Shown: positions 1 through 5,713, numbered from the stretch's first letter. The stretch is 5,742 nucleotides of DNA from CAZNKU01 sp045545235 (GCA_045545235.1 JAZQAN010000005.1:1-5742); one strand, 5' to 3'. Notes: a model not told the origin generated them from the letters alone. Translations and numbers: made by a program.

Positions 1-5
1 CAAAT

Positions 6-44
6 AACCGCAAGGAAAATTCGATGTTTTCCTTGCGGTTTTAT
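6..44 (+). terminator. Rho-independent terminator of an upstream gene
   Basis: A perfect 14-bp inverted repeat (6-19 pairing with 27-40) encloses a 7-nt loop and is followed by a T-rich stretch (39-42, then more T-rich sequence to 60). The A-rich left arm and T-rich right arm with a GC-containing core are typical of an intrinsic terminator on the + strand. The minus-strand exit side is not a good T-tract, so it is probably one-directional. The gene it serves lies left of the window. Confidence 0.88.
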
Positions 45-61
45 AGTTGTTTTTATTTTTC

Positions 62-81
62 GGCAAGAGTAAACCCTTGCC
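62..81. repeat. Small hairpin, probable intergenic repeat remnant
   Basis: GGCAAG (62-67) pairs with CTTGCC (76-81) across an 8-nt loop, followed by CTACA. From memory, this arrangement resembles an intergenic repeat class common in Clostridia, in which a G/C-rich hairpin is followed by CCCTACA. That family link is not verified. No coding sequence is seen between the two terminators at 6-44 and 140-174. Confidence 0.45.
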
Positions 82-139
82 CTACATTCAAACATAATTA
101 TTAAGTCATTTGCGATAGAACAACTTTTTCGACGGTCTG

Positions 140-174
140 AAAGTACAAGGTAGAAATTTACCTTGTACTTTTTT
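140..174 (+). terminator. Second terminator-like hairpin, upstream of the LUD operon
   Basis: A perfect 13-bp inverted repeat (140-152 with 159-171) closes a 6-nt loop and runs directly into a T-tract (169-174, then TTTT again at 177-180). The structure is a good + strand intrinsic terminator. No gene lies between this and the first terminator, so it is a backup terminator, a leader attenuator for the following operon, or part of the repeat at 60-140. No clear antiterminator pairing was seen. Confidence 0.75.
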
Positions 175-185
175 GCTTTTTGTGA

Positions 186-218
186 TAAAATTACAGTATG
201 GATTTCTGTTGATTTAAT
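186..218 (+). promoter_or_regulatory. Weak promoter candidates for the LUD operon
   Basis: Two poor candidates exist. One has a -10 like TAAAAT (186-191) with a weak TTGTAC -35 (163-168) lying inside the hairpin, 17 nt apart. The other has a -10 like TTTAAT (213-218) with ATTACA (190-195) 17 nt upstream, which would leave a very short leader. Neither is convincing. The operon needs a promoter here if both upstream hairpins terminate. Confidence 0.28.
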
Positions 219-242
219 AATTGTGAAAAGAGGATTAATTTA

Positions 243-854
243 GTGATAAACGATTTTACAGTACTTAAAAATAATCTTACGGAAAAGGGTTACAAGGTAT
301 CTGTTTTTGATACAAAGGAAGATGCCGCAAAATATATGGATTTTCAAATAGATCAAAAGGTTGTAGGCTTTGGTGGGTCGGTAACACTTGGTGAAATGGG
401 TTTATTTGAACTTCTTTCAACACATAATACAGTATACTGGCACGATAAAAAGCCTGATGATATGACTGTTGCGGAAACAAGAACAGTTGCTACGCAGGCT
501 GAAATTTACATAAGCTCTGTAAACGCAGTTTCAATGCAGGGCGAAATTATAAATATTGACAATACAGGTAATCGGGTTGCGGCAATTTCATATGGTCCGT
601 CAAAGGTTTATCTTGTTATTGGTGCAAATAAGGTGGCGGAGGATTATGATGCTGCACTGTTCAGAGCCCGTAATGTTGCGGCACCGCTTAATGCTAAACG
701 TCTTAACCGTAAGACGCCTTGTGCGGTAAAGGCAGATAAATGCTATGACTGTAAAAGTCCTGAAAGAATTTGTCGAAATCTTTCGGTTTTATGGAGTAAG
801 CCTGTAGGGGCAGAATATGAAATTATTCTCGTTAACGAGAAGCTTGGATATTAA
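243..854 (+). CDS. LUD-domain protein (LutC/YkgG family), stand-alone
   Basis: This 203-aa cytosolic protein belongs to the LUD (DUF162) family. The family includes LutC, which works with the iron-sulfur proteins LutA and LutB in lactate oxidation to pyruvate. The visible signatures are VGFGGSVTLGEMGL at about residues 41-54 and SSVNAVSMQGEIINIDNTGN at 91-110, followed by RVAAISYGPSKVYLVIGANKV to 131. The C-terminal part carries Cys160, Cys167, Cys170 and Cys177, the last three in a C-x2-C-x6-C pattern ending SPERIC, which could bind a metal or Fe-S cluster (inference). The GTG start is chosen because AAGAGGA (228-234) sits 8 nt upstream. LutA and LutB are absent nearby, so a role in lactate use is not supported, and stand-alone members of this type have no settled function that I know of. 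It leads the operon, 15 nt before the next gene. Confidence 0.9.
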   Translation: MINDFTVLKNNLTEKGYKVSVFDTKEDAAKYMDFQIDQKVVGFGGSVTLGEMGLFELLSTHNTVYWHDKKPDDMTVAETRTVATQAEIYISSVNAVSMQGEIINIDNTGNRVAAISYGPSKVYLVIGANKVAEDYDAALFRARNVAAPLNAKRLNRKTPCAVKADKCYDCKSPERICRNLSVLWSKPVGAEYEIILVNEKLGY

Positions 855-869
855 TGGAGGAGATTTTAT

Positions 870-953
870 ATGATGTTTAGCTTATTCTGGCTTGTAATAG
901 CTGTTGCAATAATAGTGCCTGTGGCAATGTTTATATACAGTAATAAGGATTAA
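870..953 (+). CDS. 27-aa single-helix membrane protein, unrecognised
   Basis: This short open frame encodes 27 residues, starting MMFSLFWLV and ending YSNKD. Residues 5-23 form one uninterrupted hydrophobic segment (Leu, Ile, Val, Ala, Phe, with Trp7 and a mid-helix Pro17), long enough to span a membrane. The only charges are Lys26 and Asp27 at the C-terminus. A very strong Shine-Dalgarno sequence, GGAGGAG (856-862), sits 7 nt before the ATG. A second ATG at 873 is an alternative start. The frame exactly fills the gap between the LUD and aldo-keto reductase genes (15 and 12 nt spacing), which is hard to explain without translation. It has the size of small membrane subunits such as KdpF or CydX, but I recognise no sequence match to them, and its partner is unknown. 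Confidence 0.78.
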   Translation: MMFSLFWLVIAVAIIVPVAMFIYSNKD

Positions 954-965
954 TGAGGTGATTGT

Positions 966-1958
966 ATGCAATATACTGCAAACGAAAACAGATATGAAAA
1001 AATGAGCTACAGACATTGTGGTGAAAGCGGACTTAAGCTTCCTGCAGTTTCTCTTGGCTTATGGCACAATTTTGGTGACACGGGTAATTATGAAAATATG
1101 TGTAAAATGTGCTTTACAGCCTTTGACAACGGCATAACACATTTTGACCTTGCAAATAATTATGGTCCCGAGGCAGGAAGTGCAGAACGTAATTTCGGTA
1201 AAATTTTAAAAGAACATCTTGGTGTTTACCGTGATGAAATGGTTATAAGCACAAAAGCGGGGTATTATATGTGGGAAGGTCCTTACGGGGATTTTGGCAG
1301 TAAAAAGTACATTGTTGCAAGTCTTGACCAAAGTCTTAAGCGTATGGGGCTTGAATATGTGGATATTTTCTATCATCACAGAATGGACCTGAATACTCCA
1401 CTTTACGAAACTATGTGGGCACTTGACGGCATTGTAAAAAGCGGTAAGGCTTTATATGTGGGACTTTCAAACTACGACGGCAAAACAATGGCGGAGGCTG
1501 CAAAAATTTTAAATGAACTTCATTGTCCCTTTATAATTAATCAGAACAGATATTCTATTTTTGACAGAAAAGTTGAGGAAAACGGAATACTTGAGGTTGC
1601 AACCGAACTTAAAAAGGGTATGATTATTTTCAGCCCTCTTGCACAGGGGTTACTTTCAGGAAGGTATCTTGAGGGTATACCTGCTGACAGCCGAATTAAA
1701 AGTGACGGCAGGTTTTTGAAGGAAAATGCACTTTCAGATGAAATGCTTGCGAAAATACGCAGTCTTAATGAAATTGCAAAACGCAGGGGACAGAGCCTTG
1801 CACAAATGGCACTTGCCTGGCTTTATGCAAAGCCTGAAGTTACAAGCGTGCTTATAGGTGCTTCAAAGCCTTCACAGATTATTGAAAATATAAATATGCT
1901 TGAAAATACAACTTTTGAACAAGATGAGCTTGCTGAAATTGAAAATGTTGTAAAATAA
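966..1958 (+). CDS. yghZ: Aldo-keto reductase, YghZ-type (L-glyceraldehyde 3-phosphate reductase)
   Basis: This 330-aa protein closely resembles E. coli YghZ (Gpr, AKR14), an NADPH-dependent enzyme that reduces L-glyceraldehyde 3-phosphate and also methylglyoxal. The N-terminus (ANENRYEKMSYRHCGESGL) lines up with the E. coli start, supporting the ATG, which follows GAGGTGA (955-961). The catalytic tetrad is intact: Asp61 and Tyr66 in FDLANNYG, Lys97 in STKAGY, and His138 in YHHR. The segment SLDQSLKRMGLEYVDIFY (119-136) is nearly identical to my recollection of YghZ. SPLAQGLLSGRY (223-234) and SVLIGASKPSQIIENI (294-309) form the cofactor-binding part of the (beta/alpha)8 barrel. It is slightly shorter than the E. 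coli protein (about 346 aa), lacking the C-terminal tail. In this operon it may clear reactive aldehydes made during sugar breakdown (inference). The true substrate could differ from that of E. coli. Confidence 0.92.
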   Translation: MQYTANENRYEKMSYRHCGESGLKLPAVSLGLWHNFGDTGNYENMCKMCFTAFDNGITHFDLANNYGPEAGSAERNFGKILKEHLGVYRDEMVISTKAGYYMWEGPYGDFGSKKYIVASLDQSLKRMGLEYVDIFYHHRMDLNTPLYETMWALDGIVKSGKALYVGLSNYDGKTMAEAAKILNELHCPFIINQNRYSIFDRKVEENGILEVATELKKGMIIFSPLAQGLLSGRYLEGIPADSRIKSDGRFLKENALSDEMLAKIRSLNEIAKRRGQSLAQMALAWLYAKPEVTSVLIGASKPSQIIENINMLENTTFEQDELAEIENVVK

Positions 1959-1962
1959 GGAG
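1957..1962 (+). promoter_or_regulatory. Ribosome binding site deciding the SASA gene start
   Basis: AAGGAG overlaps the stop codon of the reductase gene. It lies 9 nt before the ATG at 1972 but only 3 nt before the in-frame ATG at 1966, so 1972 is the better start. Family members also usually begin with a lysine/leucine-rich strand like MKLAEIFS. Confidence 0.75.
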
Positions 1963-1971
1963 ATAATGGTT

Positions 1972-3276
1972 ATGAAACTGGCAGAAATATTCAGTAATGA
2001 TATGATTTTACAAAGAGAAAAGGAAATATGCATTTTTGGTACAGGTGATGGAAAGGGTAAGGTGGAGTTTTGCGGAAATACTGTGGAATTTGAATCCCAA
2101 AACGGCAGTTTTAGAGCATACCTTCCTGCTATGGAGGCAGGTGGACCTTATGAAATGAAGGTTACATTAAATGGTGAGGAAACTACATTTAACAATATTT
2201 TAATAGGCGATGTGTACCTTGCTGCCGGACAGTCAAATATGTACCTTTTGCTAAAAACAACAAAAGATATAGAGCTTGAGGACAACTCAAATATAAGATT
2301 TTACACAGAGCCTCATGCATATTACTATGAAAATCACAGATTCCGTGACGATGCAGACTGGCACGAATGCAAGGGTGATGATGCTTTGAGCTTTTCCGCA
2401 ATAGGCTATTATTTTGCAAGACATTTGCACAGAGAAAACGGTGTTCCCGTTGGTGTAATTTCCTGCAACTGGGGTTCGTCACGAGTAGATGCATGGACTG
2501 CACCTGAAATTGTTGAAACAGAAGAATATCAGGCACTTATGCCCGTTAAAAACCATCAGTATTATGACCGTTTGTTTAATCAGGAATGCTGGCTTTATAA
2601 AAATAAACTTCTGAACATTGTGCCATTTGCTTTAAAAGGAGTTTTGTGGTATCAGGGTGAAGCCAATACTAAAAAAGAAGAAAGTGTTACCTACGGAACA
2701 CGTCTTAATATGCTGATTGAAAACTGGCGTGACCTTTGGAGTGACAAGCTTCCATTTTACTGCGTACAGATTATGCCCTTTGAAGACCCTGTTGGTGATG
2801 AAAATGACTGGGGTGCAGTACGTGAGGGTATTGAATATGTTTCAAAGCACACCGAAAAGGCGTATATGACAACCCCTGTAAAAACGGGTGAGTCAAAGCT
2901 TATTCATCCCCTCAGAAAAAAGAAAATCGGTATTGCTCTTGCAAAGGCTGTACTTTGTGAGGAGTTTGGTGTAAAGCAGGAATATTGCGGTCCTGTCTAT
3001 GACAAGGTTGAATGGCTTGGCAATAGTGCAAAAATAACTTTTGCCCACGCAAACAGTCTTGAAATACGCGGAGAATATATGGAAGATACATTTGTGTATG
3101 ATGCTAATGGTACAGCTTATACAGTTGATGCAAAAATTTGTGATAACACACTTACACTTTCGTGGGATGAAAGTATCGATGCCCACAGAATTTCAATGGG
3201 CTATGCAAACCGCCCCAACCATAATTTGTACAATGGCGATGGCTTTCTTGCATCAGCATTTAATTTGATAAAATAA
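1972..3276 (+). CDS. Sialate O-acetylesterase-family (SASA/DUF303) protein
   Basis: This 434-aa protein belongs to the SASA branch of SGNH hydrolases, which remove O-acetyl groups from sialic acids or plant polysaccharide sugars. In order, it has an N-terminal beta domain (MKLAEIFSNDMILQREKEICIFG), the nucleophile block AAGQSNM with Ser88, the block NWGSSRVDAW (166-175), VLWYQGEAN (224-232), an IHP block with His312, and a C-terminal beta domain ending in NRPNHNLYNGDGFLASAF, as in the family. No signal peptide is present, so it should act on imported sugars in the cytoplasm. It is somewhat shorter than many members (roughly 480-650 aa). One oddity is that family members usually read G-E-x-D-[DN]-I-H-P before the catalytic His, with an acid three residues upstream, whereas here it reads G-E-S-K-L-I-H-P (Lys309, Leu310). 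It may use a Ser-His dyad, recruit another acid, or have changed activity. It sits 12 nt before a second esterase gene. Confidence 0.88.
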   Translation: MKLAEIFSNDMILQREKEICIFGTGDGKGKVEFCGNTVEFESQNGSFRAYLPAMEAGGPYEMKVTLNGEETTFNNILIGDVYLAAGQSNMYLLLKTTKDIELEDNSNIRFYTEPHAYYYENHRFRDDADWHECKGDDALSFSAIGYYFARHLHRENGVPVGVISCNWGSSRVDAWTAPEIVETEEYQALMPVKNHQYYDRLFNQECWLYKNKLLNIVPFALKGVLWYQGEANTKKEESVTYGTRLNMLIENWRDLWSDKLPFYCVQIMPFEDPVGDENDWGAVREGIEYVSKHTEKAYMTTPVKTGESKLIHPLRKKKIGIALAKAVLCEEFGVKQEYCGPVYDKVEWLGNSAKITFAHANSLEIRGEYMEDTFVYDANGTAYTVDAKICDNTLTLSWDESIDAHRISMGYANRPNHNLYNGDGFLASAFNLIK

Positions 3277-3288
3277 GGAGAATTTAAA

Positions 3289-3921
3289 GTGAAATTAGAA
3301 GGTTTGAAATTTAATTTTTTGGGTGACAGTATTACTCAGGGGTCTTGTGCAACAAGTCCTGACAATGCTTATCATCAGGTTTTAGCAAGAAAATATGGTC
3401 TTTTGAAGGCTAACAACTATGGTGTTGGAGGTACAAGAATTGCACGTCAGATTGCACCTTCGGAAAATACTATATATGATTATACCTTTGAAATGCGTGC
3501 TGATATTATGGACCGTGATGTTGATGTGGTTGTTGTATTTGGCGGTACAAATGACTATGGTCACGGTGATGCAAAATTCGGTAACATTGATGACGAATGT
3601 GTAAATACATACTGCGGTGCAATAAATTCTTTAATTACAAAGCTTAAAAAGGATTTTGCAGGTTCCGATATTGTTTTTATGACACCTATTCACAGACTTA
3701 ACGAAACAGAACCTCATGCACCTGATAACAAAACTCTTGCCGACTATGTTGAGGCTATGAGAGAAATATGTAAAAAGCGTAACATTAAGGTTGTAGATTT
3801 GTTTGCACTTGATAATATGAACCCTGCAGATACAAATCTTTTTACAGATGGTTTGCATCCAAGTGATGAAGGTCACGCTGTGTTAGGTGAAATTGTAGCA
3901 CAGGAGCTTTTGAAATTGTAA
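3289..3921 (+). CDS. SGNH/GDSL-family hydrolase, probable esterase
   Basis: This compact 210-aa protein has all four SGNH blocks: Ser14 in LGDSITQG; the oxyanion glycine in NYGVGGTR (43-50); Asn88 in VVVFGGTNDYG (81-91); and Asp187 and His190 in TDGLHPSDEGH (186-196). It should therefore be a working serine esterase of the GDSL_2 type, with short acyl esters on sugars a likely substrate given the preceding SASA gene (inference). No signal peptide or carbohydrate-binding module is present, so it is probably cytosolic. The start is GTG, set by AAGGAG (3275-3280), which overlaps the previous stop codon and lies 8 nt upstream. It is the last gene of the operon. Lysophospholipase or general acyl-esterase activity cannot be excluded from sequence alone. 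Confidence 0.9.
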   Translation: MKLEGLKFNFLGDSITQGSCATSPDNAYHQVLARKYGLLKANNYGVGGTRIARQIAPSENTIYDYTFEMRADIMDRDVDVVVVFGGTNDYGHGDAKFGNIDDECVNTYCGAINSLITKLKKDFAGSDIVFMTPIHRLNETEPHAPDNKTLADYVEAMREICKKRNIKVVDLFALDNMNPADTNLFTDGLHPSDEGHAVLGEIVAQELLKL

Positions 3922-3930
3922 TATATTTTT

Positions 3931-3960
3931 TGTCCAGTCTTGACACGAGTGATGTAAAGT
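3931..3960. repeat. Left copy of a short repeat flanking the CocE-like gene
   Basis: TGTCCAGTCT (3931-3940) occurs again exactly at 5576-5585. In addition, 3936-3950 plus TAAAGT (3955-3960) match the reverse complement of 5565-5585 at 18 of 21 positions, with a 4-nt insertion (GATG, 3951-3954). The element is thus present on both sides of the CocE-like gene as an imperfect inverted pair, and the 10-mer is also a direct repeat because the element is itself partly palindromic. This may be the end of a mobile element or a dispersed intergenic repeat. Confidence 0.6.
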
Positions 3961-3967
3961 CTATTAT
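3940..3967 (+). promoter_or_regulatory. Sigma-70/SigA-type promoter of the CocE-like gene
   Basis: A perfect -35 box TTGACA (3940-3945) is followed, after 16 nt, by TATTAT (3962-3967), which differs from the consensus -10 at one position. Transcription would start near 3974, leaving a leader of about 20 nt that still contains the ribosome binding site. The -35 box lies inside the repeat at 3931-3960. This suggests the gene is transcribed apart from the upstream operon. Confidence 0.7.
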
Positions 3968-3981
3968 TTATTATATTATTG

Positions 3982-3987
3982 AAAGGG
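3982..3987 (+). promoter_or_regulatory. Ribosome binding site deciding the CocE-like gene start
   Basis: AAAGGG lies 9 nt before the ATG at 3997. An in-frame TTG at 3979 would extend the protein by six residues, but the ribosome binding site would then fall inside the coding sequence and no other one precedes that TTG. The start is therefore set at 3997. Confidence 0.75.
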
Positions 3988-3996
3988 ATTTTCAGG

Positions 3997-5526
3997 ATGA
4001 TTATTGACGAAACATATTTTAAAATGTCAGATGGTGTGCGTTTATATACAAGAATTGTTTTGCCGGAAGAAAATAAAAAATATCCGATAGTTTTCATCCG
4101 CACTCCGTATGAGGAGGAGCGAAATGGCATTGCATATCCTCGGGAAAATTATGAAAATGATTTGTTTTTGAAAAATGGATATGCTATTGTACTACAACAT
4201 GTTAGGGGTACAGGCGACAGTGAGGGCGAATGCAGACCTTATCACGAACGGCAGGATGGTCTTGATACTCTTGAACTAATTCGTAAGTTGCCTTTTTATA
4301 ATGGAGAAATATACATTACGGGAGAAAGCTATCTTGCTACTGTGCATTTGTGCTATCTTGACACAAAACCTCATGATATAAAAGCGGCAGCACTAAGTAT
4401 TCAGCGAGATAATATGTATAGCTGGCGTCATCACAACGGTATGTGCAGAGGCTATTGCAGCTTGTCGTGGTATCTTAGGATGATAAAAAAGAGCTATCCG
4501 TCTCTTATTAATTATAAAGATGCTCTTTACAGACCATACGAAAATATTATGGAGAGAATTATAGGTAAGAATCTTCCTGATTATACTAATATGCTTTTGA
4601 ACGATACATATAATGATTTTTGGGAAAATCAGGAGAACACACACGCTGTTGATAGGATTGATATACCTGTTTTGTTTAGTGAGGGATGGTTTGATTTTTA
4701 TGTTAGTGGTATGTTTTCAATGTGGGAACGACTTCCTGAAAAAACAAAGGAAAAGTCAGCGTTTGTTGTAGGTCCTTGGGGACATTCAACGAAAGTGAAA
4801 AATTCGGAATATTTATTTGAAAACGGAAATCTTCCAGAGGATTATTTAGTTGAATTTTTTAATAGCGTAAGGGATAATACGAAATACACATATCTTGAGT
4901 GTGGAAAGGTGAATTATTATTCTGTTTGCGGAGATTTTTGGACAACCGGTTCGCCTGCAAGTAAAAAACTAAAATTGTATTTTAATAACGATAATACATT
5001 GTCTGGAAGTATTTATGCAAAGGGTTCTCAAAGCTATGATTATGACCCCGACAAGATGCTTGAATACTATAAATATAACAACATATTTAAAGCTCCTGAA
5101 ATGGGAACTAACGATGGTGTTTTATCATTTGTTTCAGCACCGTCGGAAGAGGATATTGACATTTATGGTAAAATTCACTGGAATATGAAGGTGAAAACAA
5201 ATTGTGATGATACATCATTTTTCATGAGAGTATATTTTGTTGAAGAAGGGATTTCTTACAATCTGACCGAGGAAATAACATCGCTTTCGTATATTAACAA
5301 AAATTATACTGCAGGTGATGAATGCGAGATAAGTATTGATACACCGCCGGTAGGTTTTACCTTAAAAAAAGGAAACAGAATAAGAATAGATATATCGTCT
5401 CACAGCGATTTGTATGTGCCTCATTCAAATACACTTGGTCACTGGGCGAAAGTAACAGAAACAAAGATTGCAAAAAATGTTGTGATATGTGATGAGAATG
5501 CTTATATAATTCTGCCTATAAGGTAA
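3997..5526 (+). CDS. CocE/NonD-family alpha/beta hydrolase (peptidase S15-like)
   Basis: This 509-aa protein fits the CocE/X-prolyl dipeptidyl peptidase group, serine hydrolases that cleave esters (cocaine esterase), acylated beta-lactam intermediates or Xaa-Pro peptides. The N-terminal alpha/beta-hydrolase domain has FIRTPYEEE (33-41), LQHVRGTGDSEGE (66-78), the nucleophile elbow TGESY with Ser111, EGWFD with Asp233, and VVGPWGHS with His263, so the catalytic triad is complete. A helical cap region lies at about 135-215. From about residue 324 a C-terminal jelly-roll (PepX_C) domain follows, with LKLYFNNDNTL and KKGNRIRIDISSHSD. The elbow reads GESYLAT rather than the usual GxSYxG. There is no signal peptide. 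It has its own promoter and is bracketed by short repeats. By eye it is more AT-rich, with codon choice less like the preceding operon, which may mean separate acquisition. The substrate cannot be deduced. Confidence 0.88.
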   Translation: MIIDETYFKMSDGVRLYTRIVLPEENKKYPIVFIRTPYEEERNGIAYPRENYENDLFLKNGYAIVLQHVRGTGDSEGECRPYHERQDGLDTLELIRKLPFYNGEIYITGESYLATVHLCYLDTKPHDIKAAALSIQRDNMYSWRHHNGMCRGYCSLSWYLRMIKKSYPSLINYKDALYRPYENIMERIIGKNLPDYTNMLLNDTYNDFWENQENTHAVDRIDIPVLFSEGWFDFYVSGMFSMWERLPEKTKEKSAFVVGPWGHSTKVKNSEYLFENGNLPEDYLVEFFNSVRDNTKYTYLECGKVNYYSVCGDFWTTGSPASKKLKLYFNNDNTLSGSIYAKGSQSYDYDPDKMLEYYKYNNIFKAPEMGTNDGVLSFVSAPSEEDIDIYGKIHWNMKVKTNCDDTSFFMRVYFVEEGISYNLTEEITSLSYINKNYTAGDECEISIDTPPVGFTLKKGNRIRIDISSHSDLYVPHSNTLGHWAKVTETKIAKNVVICDENAYIILPIR

Positions 5527-5535
5527 ACACAAAAA

Positions 5536-5563
5536 GGATGTTTCTGGTAGGGTGTTTCTGGTG
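5536..5563. repeat. 14-bp tandem duplication after the CocE-like gene
   Basis: Two adjacent 14-bp units (5536-5549 and 5550-5563) agree at 12 of 14 positions and share the exact 10-mer TGTTTCTGGT (5539-5548, 5553-5562). They start 10 nt after the stop codon and lie just before the right-hand copy of the flanking repeat. No good terminator hairpin was found in the same place; AAACAC (5525-5530) can pair with GTGTTT (5552-5557), but the loop is long. Confidence 0.6.
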
Positions 5564-5564
5564 C

Positions 5565-5585
5565 ACTTTAACTAGTGTCCAGTCT
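5565..5585. repeat. Right copy of the repeat flanking the CocE-like gene
   Basis: ACTTTA (5565-5570) plus the 15 nt at 5571-5585 form the inverted counterpart of 3936-3960, with 18 of 21 positions matching. The last 10 nt (5576-5585) are also an exact direct copy of 3931-3940. No transposase gene lies between the copies, so it is not a complete insertion sequence; a dispersed repeat or relic ends are both possible. Confidence 0.6.
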
Positions 5586-5634
5586 CTAAAATTTAAAACA
5601 TTAGTTTGCCGATTTTGATATTTACATATACTAT

Positions 5635-5710
5635 AATATATGCAACAAGCCTTGCGATGCAAGTCTTTGCGACTAAAGTCGCTAATGCACATCGTGCATT
5701 TTGCTATATT
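5635..5710. repeat. Cloverleaf-like multi-hairpin repeat element
   Basis: An outer stem (AATATA at 5635-5640 and GCAA at 5642-5645, with T5641 bulged, pairing with 5701-5710) encloses three perfect hairpins. These are CTTGC/GCAAG (5651-5655/5659-5663), GCGAC/GTCGC (5669-5673/5678-5682) and AATGCAC/GTGCATT (5684-5690/5694-5700). Loops are only 3-4 nt. It could fold as a four-way junction in RNA or single-stranded DNA. It resembles palindromic intergenic repeats (REP/MITE-like) rather than a known RNA gene, and it carries no terminator T-tract. Confidence 0.6.
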
Positions 5711-5713
5711 GAC

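Larger units (their letters stand above)
243..3921 (+). other. Five-gene operon: LUD, small TM protein, AKR, SASA, SGNH
   Basis: Five same-strand genes follow each other with gaps of 15, 12, 13 and 12 nt. Each has its own Shine-Dalgarno sequence, and no terminator or promoter is seen between them. Such spacing is strong evidence for one transcript. The run ends at 3921, after which an independent consensus-like promoter appears. No clear terminator hairpin follows 3921, only a short T-run (3925-3931), so read-through into the CocE-like gene is possible. Confidence 0.8.

Noticed and set aside
1966..1971. ATG two codons upstream for the SASA gene
   Set aside because: It is only 3 nt after the AAGGAG site; the ATG at 1972 has 9 nt spacing.
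2189..3186. Long reverse-strand open frames inside the SASA gene
   Set aside because: They are frames opposite a well-supported coding gene, rich in Cys and His from antisense codons, without domains or ribosome binding sites.
3979..3996. TTG start six codons upstream for the CocE-like protein
   Set aside because: It would place the only good ribosome binding site (AAAGGG) inside the coding region. The ATG at 3997 has the right spacing and matches the usual family N-terminus.
5632..5637. Perfect TATAAT as a promoter for the hairpin element
   Set aside because: No acceptable -35 box lies 16-18 nt upstream; the nearest TTGATA is only 11 nt away. The sequence also overlaps the outer stem, so it may be chance in AT-rich DNA.
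5635..5710. A tRNA gene, because the cloverleaf is 76 nt long with three arms
   Set aside because: The middle and right arms have 3-4 nt loops instead of 7, there is no TTCRA-type T-loop, no D-loop guanines and no sensible anticodon loop. It is a set of palindromes, not a tRNA.
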